Assembly: GCF_026151205.1 (NCBI RefSeq)
Contig: NW_026971905.1
Span: 1-20,274 of the forward strand
Source of the DNA: Bolinopsis microptera
Lineage: Eukaryota > Ctenophora > Tentaculata > Lobata > Bolinopsidae
DNA length: 20,274 nt
Direction of reading: 5' to 3'
The stretch's first letter is position 1. The number at the start of each line of letters is the position of its first letter. This document shows positions 1 to 7,747 of the stretch, piece after piece. The notes below the pieces were generated by a model. The model had not been told where the DNA came from, searched no databases, and was given only the letters and a program-made list of their open reading frames with translations. A program made the translations under genes and the position numbers.

Positions 1-1
1 G

Positions 2-1373
2 GGTACTGTCATTCCGAGATACGAGATTGTATCGAACTTCATGAAATCGATCACACCATACTGCCAGCCCCTTCCGTAACCTTGCTCTGGGCTTCAGTAT
101 CCCCTTGTATCGTGTATCTCGATGATCTGCAAGAGACAACTTGGTGCACTAAATGTTGACCTCCACACATGACACTTAGGACAGTTGAAATCGTTTTCAA
201 GGCAGGTGTGTATCAATTTCTTATCTTCAAGTCACTCATTCATTTTCAGGTTTTGACGGGTTAAAACATAACCATGTGTATGGTGTGTCCCATTGTTATC
301 AAGTCGGAAGGAGATGAAATCTGGAGGCAGCCCAAACCTCAGTCCCAAAACACCTATCATCCCATCATCCTACAGCTGGGGAAAGAAACAGCGGAGACAC
401 TCCAGCTGTATGGACCTATCACAAGGCAGACGAACGAGCTGGAGAGCGAAGCCTTTCAGCTAGTCGTGAAGGAACACACAGTGACAGTCAGTGTTAAGAT
501 CCGCTTAACAGCACTGGACAGAAAAGCTGCTGATGCTGTGACTGGATTGGGAGGAGCGTATTGTGACTTGTGCAACATCTCCAAAGAGGATTCTCACTGT
601 GTTGAGATCTTGGAAGAGGAACAGCAGATAACAAAGACGCTGGAGGACACACAAGCTGTGGCAGCAGCACTTCTGAACGAGTTCGGAGAAGTAATGAAGA
701 AGAAAGGTGATCACTGTGTCAGATCTGGTGTCGTCCGCGCACCTACAATAGAGAAGGAGGAGAGTAGTCAGGGTCTGCACATGCTTCTCCGAGGTACAGA
801 CTAGATCCTGAAACTCCTGTATCATAAGATAGCCTGTGTCAATCACTGGTCGGAATCCAACAACATAATATGAGGGATCTTCAGTTCATTAACGATGCCA
901 AGAAGAGAGTGCAGGATGCCGTGCTTGAGCGCACAGGCATCAAAGTCGATTTTCCGGACTCTGATGGGCATGGAGGCACTACTTTTGGGGGGTAATGCCT
1001 GCAGGCAACTGTTGAACGATAAGCATACCAGGGAAGCTTACCTAGAGCTGATCCCAGAACACCGCAGGGAGCGGAGATGTTCCGTGTAATGGTGACACAA
1101 GTTTCTGTTGGGCTTCGGGTGGTTAGCTCCAAAAGTGAACTCAGTGAGGAGGGTGTTGCTCGGCTGGAAGAGTATAATAGGGCAACATACAGATATATCC
1201 TGGAGAAATACTCCCCTCCTTTATGTCAGATCTCCCCTTCAGTTCATAAGCTTCTGGCCCACTCATGGGAACTGATATCGAACAATGAGAACTTTGGGCT
1301 TAGTACCATCGCAGAGGGCGGGCTGGAAGCGTGTGAACAACATGTATGGTTGCTACACTCTTCACTGGGAAGG
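2..1373 (+). pseudogene. RAG1-like / Transib-superfamily transposase, decayed
   Basis: This family cuts DNA with an RNase-H-fold DDE site; RAG1 is its vertebrate descendant. Pieces line up in order with the RAG1 catalytic core. An upstream segment has 'IPRYEIVSNFMKSITP'. After a possible 44-bp intron (206-249, phase 1) comes 'FDG' (Asp at 255-257, matching RAG1 D600). Then follow 'EIWRQPKPQSQ', 'TALDRK' (Asp 517-519, like D708), and 'YCDLC' (Cys at 562 and 571, like the C727/C730 zinc ligands). Later pieces are 'ELIPEHRRE', 'HKLLAH' (His at 1245 and 1260, like H937/H942) and 'EGGLEAC' (Glu 1326-1328, like E962). All seven key residues survive, but the usual 'NK' after the Glu reads 'EQ'. The coding is broken by a TAA (80-82), a TAG (802-804) and frame changes near 130-180, 300, 860-873, 985 (G6 run) and 1066. 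No RAG2-like Kelch gene and no terminal repeats were found. Family call is strong; residue matching is by eye. Confidence 0.72.
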
Positions 1374-1566
1374 TAAGCACCTGATGAATCTTACACCCAA
1401 TCAATCACTGGACTTCCAGAAGAGCGTGTGGCAGTATTACTGTGCAGGGACAATAAAGAAATACTTCTAGGGGTGCCAAAGATAACAGATGTAAACATAT
1501 TTCAAAATTAGAGTTGAGTGTTTATCTTAATGCATATCTAACACCACGGTTTAATACGTTAAGAAT

Positions 1567-1633
1567 CATTCACTCATTCACTCATTCACTCACTCAATCA
1601 CTCACTCACTCACTCACTCACTCACTCACTCAG
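1567..1633. repeat. ACTC/ATTC tetranucleotide microsatellite inside an intron
   Basis: About 16 units of ACTC, with a few ATTC and AATC variants, end exactly at the CAG used as the 3' splice site of the hAT-related gene (AG at 1632-1633). On the sense strand the repeat is a C/T-rich run and so appears to serve as the polypyrimidine tract. Splicing from the donor at 1491 to base 1634 joins 'PKITD' to 'GSADAVV' in frame. Confidence 0.85.
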
Positions 1634-2193
1634 GGGTCAGCTGATGCTGTAGTGAACGAGGTAGTCGAGATACTTGATAGCAAAGACATAGACACCAGCA
1701 AGATTTGTGGTCTCGTTTTCGATACTACTAGTGTCAATTCAGGAGTCCATAAGGGGCAAGGGCGTCGCTGTCCAGCTAGAGGAGCACCTCGCCAAATCGC
1801 TGCTACAATTCGCCTGTCGCCTCCACGTGGCAGAGTTGTGGGGAGGTGCAGCATGTAGGGTGATTTACGGGGAAACCACTTTACCTGAGGAGAGTTGTTT
1901 TAAAGCCCTCTGCAGTTCCTGGAGCAAGGTAGATGTAGGCAACTACAGACTGCCAAGAATACAAGGCCGCTTTTTAAAAGGACTCCAGTCAAAAGTTCTT
2001 CAGTTTCTTGATGTATTCTTGGCAGCTGAGACCTGCACTCTTAGACATGATTACCGGGAACTGGCTGAACTGACACTTCTGATGCTGGGTGGAACCCTTG
2101 GAAAAGGGATTACGGTCAAGGCACCCGGTGCAACACACCATGCACGTTGGATGGCAGCGATAATTTATAACTTCAAAATCACGTTGTTCAGAG

Positions 2194-3211
2194 CATAGGT
2201 GCAGATTTCGTTTTGAGGTGCACTTTTAAGTTCCCGAGAAATCTTCTTAAGTTTGCCAACCATATTAAAGTATATTAAAGTATATCCCAGGGTCAAAATC
2301 GGAAAAAATCCTACATTTTAATATACTTTAATATACCTACAATTAGAAGATTTATATTCTTCGTTAAGATTTACATGATGAACTATATTTTTCACTCAGA
2401 TTCGCAAGATAAGCCTGTTTTAGGACTAGTACATGAATTTCCATCCAGATTGGTCAAAAATTGGCTGAGCTATGAGCTTTAAAAAATATGCCCATATTTG
2501 GGCATACGCTTTTGTCCAAATTCGCTTTTGCCCAAATTCGATAAAATTTCAATATTTTTTAATGAGACTAACTCTATGTGAAAGATATAACTTAGTGTTT
2601 GTTAAATATAGTGGATACTAAGTAAAAAGACCTCCATGAACTAAATTGGGAAAATTGCACATAATATCTCGGTTAGGAATACTAGCCAAAATGACTTCAT
2701 TAAAATTGAAATAACTCCATCAGTTTTCAATATTTTTCAAGAACTTTTTGGAATCGATTAAGAATTGCATTTCAAGCTTATTTTGGGCAACAATTTTTGA
2801 TGTAGGCCTCCAAGGAGATAGGGATATATTAAAGTATATTGTAGGTATATTAAAGTATATTAAAGTATATCCCCGGGTCAAAATCGGGAAAAATCCTACA
2901 TTTTAATATACTTTAATATGGTTGCCCCCCCCCCCCCCCCCCCAAAAATGTATGGTTTGGCATAATCATTGCCTACAATCCTGACCTGAGTAATTTCCCC
3001 CTTTGAGACTTTATTTTGGGTTGAAAATTGAGTTTATCGAGAGGAAGTGAAAAATCTCTGGTTCAAATTTGGATTTGAAGCCATGTTTAATTTTTTCTGT
3101 TGAGGTCAAATTTTTGCATAGAAAGCGCTCGATTTTAGGGGAAAAATTTAAATTTGCTTTTAATTTTTAAGGTGCTGTCGGCACCTGAAATCGACGAAAT
3201 CTGCAGGGGTG
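2194..3211. mobile_element. Non-autonomous hAT-like element with 8-bp target duplication
   Basis: The 1,018-bp segment is bounded by GTTCAGAG at 2186-2193 and again at 3212-3219, an 8-bp target-site duplication as hAT elements make. The left end reads CATAGGTGCAGATTTCGT and the complement of the right end reads CACCCCTGCAGATTTCGT, which match at 14 of 18 positions and differ in four adjacent bases. Dropping the element plus one GTTCAGAG puts the two halves of the host coding sequence back in one frame ('ITLFR' then 'EQLGEVFDN'). There is no open reading frame of note inside, so it would need a transposase from elsewhere. It contains a smaller inverted-repeat unit and a 19-C run. Confidence 0.8.
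2257..2924. repeat. Nested inverted-repeat unit (MITE-like) with duplicated subterminal block
   Basis: A perfect 23-bp inverted repeat, built on CAACCATATTAAAGTATATT, occupies 2257-2279 and 2902-2924. Next to each end is a direct copy of a ~75-bp block (about 2261-2335 and 2844-2920) with the core GGGTCAAAATCGG. Each block is itself bounded by complementary AT-rich ends, so it can fold back on itself. This may be a second element nested in the hAT-like one, or the subterminal structure of that element. No clear target duplication was found. A run of 19 C (2925-2943) follows the right end. Confidence 0.6.
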
Positions 3212-3509
3212 GTTCAGAGAGCAACTGGGAGAAGTGTTCGATAACGATTGTTTGGACAATATTGAAGAGCTAGGAGTCTTTCTGGCTCTCTTTTACGTGA
3301 GGTATTGGTTGTGCTGTGCCAGTGGTCCTGATGCTCCAGTTCAAGACTTGGCCTTGCAATTGCTTAGCCTCTTAGAATCTGCTATTGATACCAAACTTGT
3401 ATCATCGAGTTTTAAGGAACTTGTTCAGGCAAGTCTGTACAAACTGATAGGACACCTGTGGTATCTAAGTGAGCGGTTGGTCCCTCTCGCACTCTTTTCA
3501 GACCACGTT

Positions 3510-3582
3510 AGTCATCACGATAAGTCAATGATGGCCAAACAATCACTGATGGCCAAACAATCACTGATTTATCGTGATGACT
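3510..3582. repeat. Inverted repeat enclosing an 18-bp tandem duplication
   Basis: A perfect 14-bp inverted repeat (AGTCATCACGATAA at 3510-3523, its complement at 3569-3582) encloses two perfect copies of ATGGCCAAACAATCACTG (3531-3548 and 3549-3566). The reading frame of the hAT-related gene passes through and yields the repeated peptide MAKQSL, which looks unlike the family's usual C-terminal region. It suggests local template-switch copying. Confidence 0.8.
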
Positions 3583-3601
3583 CGAGGATGACTCTGCAGC
3601 A

Positions 3602-3634
3602 ACACCCCTTTGGCCTTTACTGACAAAGGGGTGT
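3602..3634. repeat. 11-bp hairpin spanning the stop codon of the hAT-related gene
   Basis: ACACCCCTTTG (3602-3612) pairs perfectly with CAAAGGGGTGT (3624-3634) across an 11-nt loop that contains the TGA stop (3621-3623). The stem is GC-rich and could mark a former element end or a transcript-end structure; its role is unknown. Confidence 0.7.
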
Positions 3635-4343
3635 CCATAATTAATACTAACTATAAACAATAAGTTTTGTAAAATGTTGTATGTGTTGTCATTATTTTTT
3701 CAATTTTCATCCACACGCTCTTATTTCATCTTAATGAATGAATATTTGAAGATATAAACCGTTTTATTATGTTTCTGGGCAAAAAACTCCTTGAATTTGT
3801 GGTTGTTTGGGCATCAAAAATAGGGTTTATCACATCAAATTTTTACACAGCGCAGCAAAGAATGCTTTTGCCTCATTTCATCACAAATTTTTAGGCGACA
3901 TTTTATAATTTTTGAAATGCATTCCAAACACAAGAACATATCTAAAATCATTCTTCATAAGTTTTAACTAATTTTCTCTCAATTCACAACTTTAAAATAG
4001 TATAGGGCTGGCCACCCTTAATTCAGAGTGGCCAGTCCTTCAGTAGAGCGGTAGATGAGGGCAAATGTCCAGTAAGTTGATAACCAGCAATCACTTTCAC
4101 CAGTGAGCTCATTGAAATACTGTAAAATACATACCATTCTCAAGTAACTAGTGATTGTATCATACTATCTGAGTTGTGTAATTTGTGTAAGTCAGTGCAA
4201 TTAATCATTTTAAATTGGTGTTATTTTTGACACACAACTTGTCCGTAAACATAACTTCAATCAACTTCAATGCAAAGGATTTACTGTTTACAGTACTATG
4301 AGAATTATGTTTGGTGCTAGGAGAAGTTCCTTCTCTCCCCCAG
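3635..4343. other. AT-rich spacer with one 36-bp imperfect palindrome
   Basis: No coding sequence is seen. At 4004-4039 there is a near-complete palindrome (arms GGGCTGGCCACC and GGACTGGCCACT) centred on AATT. A CCCCCAG at 4337-4343 could be the 3' splice site for the coding block that follows. Confidence 0.4.
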
Positions 4344-4362
4344 GATGGCACGAATCTCTGTA

Positions 4363-4933
4363 AACATCAGATCTTCCATCAACTGGGCCATATATAGAGG
4401 ATAGTGGTGATGAAGAAGAGGAAGAAAGTGAAACCACCCAGTCGGAAACTGGTCCAACTCCTAAAAAGTTCAGAAAGAACATACTGAAACTCTCCAAGTC
4501 GCAACAACATAGACGTTTCGACTCACAATATAACAGTCTGCAAGTTTCTGCAGAAGCAGAAGACATAACAGTGCTCAAACTGTTGGCATTCGTCTTTTTA
4601 GGGCTTCTTATTCTAAGAATAAGGACGTTGCCGAGTTTGCTGAGCGTTTGATTGAGAACAAACCCCTTAATTAAATCTGATAAAGAGATAGGTGTTCCCA
4701 CTGCCTCCCTGCTTTTGTCAATGATGGAAATAGACAAACTATTGAGAACGACCCTGAAAAGTGAAATTGGAGAAAACATCATTCCACCATATGATCATGT
4801 TGCAGAGTACAACAAAAGCATAACTCCTCGCACAGAATCTTTGCCACAACACTCTAGTGTTAAGTACCCCCAGCTTCCAGCAATAAGTATGACAAGCTGT
4901 AGCATCAATGGTCTGAAATTTTGGTTCGAGTAG
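4363..4933 (+). pseudogene. Second RAG1-like copy, N-terminal part only
   Basis: Three reading frames run on from one another. The first has an acidic stretch 'GDEEEEESE' and 'SKSQQHRRFDSQYNSL', and is open from 4363 to a TGA near 4651. The second, about 4578-4671, has 'RLFRASYSKNKDVAEFAE'. The third, from 4652 to a TAG at 4931-4933, has 'ASLLLSMMEIDKLLRTTL' and 'PPYDHVAEYNKSITP'. The last piece matches the start of the window ('IPRYEIVSNFMKSITP', then 'LP', 'YP' and 'ISM' at similar spacing), so both derive from the same family. The segment upstream of the catalytic core in cnidarian RAG1-like proteins also has an acidic or basic N-terminal stretch and a 'PPY' motif, from memory. No catalytic residues are present. 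It appears truncated: after 'NGLKFWFE' nothing recognisable follows. At least two 1-nt shifts break it. Confidence 0.48.
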
Positions 4934-5189
4934 TTATTCGAGAGGTGCCTAGCCACTGGCACAAGCTGCCTACGAAGAACAGATAAGATTATTAAATTTG
5001 CAGAGGTGCCACTGCAGAGGAACTTGAAGAATTTGACAGGTGCTGCTCAGCTCGTAGATGCCACTTAGAGCTCAAATGGCAACGGAAAGGAAAAAGATAA
5101 GAGACGGGAACAAATAAGGGAGTCGAAGAAAAGGGTAGTTGCCTCCTGCAATGAGTCCGCCAGACAGGCGGTGATCCCGTAATGGTAGC

Positions 5190-5717
5190 CATGTGGAAAT
5201 CGTCTGTTGCTGATATCGCCACAGCTTGTGCCCCTGCTCGTGCCCCTGCTACCACCGCCACTGCTACCACCGCCCCTGCTGCCGCCGTGAACATTGGCAG
5301 TAAAAGACCAAGTAGTGGGAGTTCATTTGCTGCTATTGCTGCTATGGCCCCAGCTACTGCTACCTCCGCCCGCGCCCCTGCAGTAAAAGACCAAGTAGTG
5401 GGAGTTCATTTGCTGCTATGGCCCCAGCTACTGCTACCTCCGCCCGCGCCCCTGCTACCGCCGCCCCTATTGCTGCTGCAGTCCCTGTTATAGCCGCCGC
5501 CTCTGCTGCTGCTACCGCCCCCACTGCTGGTACAGTCCCCGCTGCTGCTGATGGTACAGCCCCCGCTGCTGCTACCGCCCCCACTGCTGGTACAGCCCCC
5601 GTTCCCGCTGCTGCTACCCTTGCTGTTGTTGCACCCGCTGCTGCTGCCCCCGCTGCACTGTTGTTGCCCCCACCCATGCTGCTACTGCAGCCCTTGTTCC
5701 TGCTGCCGCTTCCATGA
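5190..5717 (+). repeat. GCT/GCC/CCC low-complexity block able to encode an Ala/Pro/Thr-rich chain
   Basis: The block is dominated by Ala, Pro and Thr codons on the plus strand; the minus strand would give an Ala/Gly/Val chain. Short units recur, for example CTGCTGCTACCGCCCCCACT followed by GCTGGTACAG near 5505 and 5565. The preceding 4990-5180 could encode a short charged stretch ('KEKDKRREQIRESKK') but contains stops in all frames. It may be the linker of a degraded mobile-element protein or simply an expanded minisatellite. No domain is recognised. Confidence 0.5.
5298..5454. repeat. 83-bp tandem duplication within the Ala/Pro block
   Basis: The unit starting CAGTAAAAGACCAAGTAGTG at 5298 recurs at 5381. 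The second copy is 74 bp because it lacks 9 bases (ATTGCTGCT). The 83-bp offset is not a multiple of three, so the frame carrying 'SKRPSSGSS' in the first copy becomes a Leu/Pro frame in the second, while the Ala/Thr frame resumes at 5418. Confidence 0.85.
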
Positions 5718-6054
5718 TAAACCTAACGCTTCCTCTTTGGATGAAAATTCCCAACGCACAAAATCCAGTTTTTTAATTTCTTCCGTGGTGTATTTCGCTC
5801 AGTGGAGTTGCACCTCCTGGCTTTTTCTCTGCCACTGGCAATGCGGACCTTGACTTCATCAATGGTCCGCAGTTTGTAGCGGCAGGGAAAAGCACTTTCT
5901 CTGTCTGTGTTCAAATAAAACGGCCCAGATCTTTCAAGCAGAACTGAGGTCGGCTCTCAAGACGATCTTGGTGTCCGCCAGTGCTTTCTTTATTGACCAA
6001 AGCACAGTGGGGCAATCTTATAGGGCATTATGACTTTTGGGGTTAGATTCATTT

Positions 6055-6355
6055 AAGATGCATTATATGAGTGTTTCTAGGGTTTTTTGGCCCAAAAAAC
6101 GTTTTAAACCACTTTCGAAACTCTAGGGGTACAAAAAAGTGAGTTTTTGACGAATTTTAGATGAAATTAGTAAAATCTATAGCCTTCTAAAATGCTCGCG
6201 TCAAACAGTTAATTTCTATTACAATTGAGTTGAACTAAGCTAGATTAACTAAGATGCCTTGTATGACTATTTTGACCCAAAGAAACGTTTAAGACCACTT
6301 TTAAGACTCAAGGGGGTACAATGAATGAGTTTTTGACGAATTTTAGATTAAATAT
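6055..6355. repeat. Two diverged ~110-bp direct repeats
   Basis: Copy 1 is about 6055-6169 and copy 2 about 6251-6355. Both start AAGATGC, pass through a GGCCCAAAAAACG / GACCCAAAGAAACG segment and a GGGGTACAA / GGGGGTACAA segment, and end with GAGTTTTTGACGAATTTTAG, which is identical in both. They look like remnants of one dispersed repeat. Confidence 0.65.
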
Positions 6356-6544
6356 AGTAGTATTACTCTAGTAGCCGAGAGTAGTTGAGTGTGCACTTCA
6401 ATGTCCACAATTTTTGACCACACAGGGTCTTTCATTAGGTCATTCCAAACCAAAATCATCTAGTTACCCATTTTGTATCGCTAGTCCCAGTCCTACAGGG
6501 CGAAATTTCTAAATTGCCCTCAGGCGCAAATTTGAGATTTTTGT

Positions 6545-6848
6545 ATCTCGGCTTCTAAACGACTTAGAGACTTGAATATTAGCCTAAAATAACCGCAATA
6601 GCCTTATTTATATACAAGTTATGAAGCAATATAAGGTCTCAAGTGCCCAGTTTTTAAGATATTCACGAAAAACTGTCTTTTGGCTCATCGCGGCCTGAAT
6701 TACCGGATTATTTTTATATCTCGAGCTAGAAAGGTCGTAAAAACTTCCCCAATACTGATAAATATTCGCAATGAGCATATTTATATAAGACTTATGAATC
6801 ATTATATGCTCTAAAATGCTTATTTGTAGAGATATTGGCAAAAATCAG
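6545..6848. repeat. Two diverged ~130-bp direct repeats
   Basis: Copy 1 (about 6545-6675) and copy 2 (about 6717-6848) both start ATCTCG. They share TTATTTATATA.AAG / ATATTTATATAAGAC, then TTATGAA.CA.TATA, then AGATATT, at matching spacing. Divergence is high, so the duplication is old or the copies inserted independently. Confidence 0.55.
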
Positions 6849-7691
6849 TAATTTTGAGTACATCAATACAAATTTGGTAATTCGTTTTGTCTTTTTGTTG
6901 CAAATTTTCACGTTGCAATTTTCAAGATGCAGTTTGTGGCTATCGATAGGGCTTTAAATATGCTATTGTATGGTTTTGATACAATTCTTCAGCACCTAAA
7001 ATAGGCAATAGGGGTCACAAACCCTGAAATGTCAGGAACTGGGCAGTGGCGGAGATAAATATTTGATAATTACTTGGACTCTTGACTCACATACATCTTT
7101 TCAACGGTTAGTTAGACATCTGAAACCAGTATTGAACGTGGAGTAAAACTTTTCATCCATTAGTAGCACAAGTGATGTGTCCCAGATTCCCAGAACCTCA
7201 CGCCTGAGTGACAGTGGGCCTTATCGATCATGAGCCGCAAATCACAATGACTTTGGGCCTCAGAGACAAGGGCATTCGTACTCTTGGCTTAAATTGGCTC
7301 TTCGTTAGTATCATCAATCAGGTTTCTAACTTCTATATCATCTACCTGTCCAGTTGCAGTGTCCATCCGTCTCTTTGAGATTCATTACTACTTCAAGTTC
7401 AGTCATTTAGCATCTGTTCAACTGTAGGTGTAATGAGGGACTTCAGTCCAGCAATATCTCTAGATTTAGCAATAACTGGTTTCGCTACTTTTAAGGTAAT
7501 TGCGTTCAGCAAGCAAGTTTGTAAGTTTTCAGTCCTACTGCCCCAAAGTATTGGCCCCCAGAGCACTGGTAATGCTGGAGCACTGGTAATGCACATGGAA
7601 TGCTGATTTTTTGCTTAACATAGCTCATTTTTAAGTTCCTTTTGCAGCAGTCTTCCCTATCATACTGGCATAAAAACAGATTCGCCTCATT

Positions 7692-7716
7692 TATTACGGT
7701 ATAAACTACCGTAATA
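7692..7716. repeat. 10-bp inverted repeat, 5-nt loop
   Basis: TATTACGGTA (7692-7701) and TACCGTAATA (7707-7716) are perfect complements around TAAAC. It lies about 30 bp before the first recognised exon of the gene at 7748. Confidence 0.7.
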
Positions 7717-7747
7717 GAAAATTAATTTATACATATATTTCAAACAG

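Larger units (their letters stand above)
1357..3623 (+). pseudogene. hAT-related transposase-like gene, broken by frameshifts and an insertion
   Basis: This resembles a family found as many uncharacterised copies in Hydra, aphid and coral genomes. Motifs in order are 'LHWEGK' (1360-1377), 'GLPEERVAVLL' and 'LLGVPKITD', then an intron (1491-1633, phase 0), then 'VFDTTSVNSG', 'FACRLH', 'DYRELAELTLLMLGG', 'APGATHHARWM' and 'HLWYLSERLV'. The FDTT aspartate followed by a CxxH motif suggests an RNase-H fold like hAT transposases; that link is inferred. There is a frame change between 'LHWEGK' and 'ERVAVLL' (about 1378-1420). One extra base sits in the GGGG near 1752: the protein continues in the next frame as 'KGVAVQLEEHL'. 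A 1,018-bp element interrupts the gene at 2194-3211. The last ~40 codons have been remodelled by a tandem duplication and an inverted repeat. The stop is TGA 3621-3623. The true 5' end is unclear because the reading overlaps the end of the RAG1-like gene. Confidence 0.62.
5725..7747. other. Non-coding stretch with two diverged repeat families
   Basis: No gene is supported. An open stretch on the minus strand (5723-5914) and one on the plus strand (about 5905-6030) show no recognised motif. The region holds the repeats listed at 6055-6355, 6545-6848 and 7692-7716; the rest is AT-rich and featureless to me. Confidence 0.4.

Noticed and set aside
505-1132. Long minus-strand open frames at 505-846 and 881-1132
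   Set aside because: Shadows of the RAG1-like coding sequence on the plus strand.
3602-3634. Hairpin as a Rho-independent terminator
   Set aside because: The window is clearly eukaryotic (introns), and no U-run follows the stem.
5360-5677. Minus-strand Ala/Gly/Val-rich open frame
   Set aside because: It is the antisense shadow of the GCT/GCC repeat; composition alone keeps it open.
5723-5914. 63-codon basic minus-strand frame ('RYKLRTIDEVKVRIASGREK')
   Set aside because: Plausible composition but no motif, no partner exon and no supporting context.
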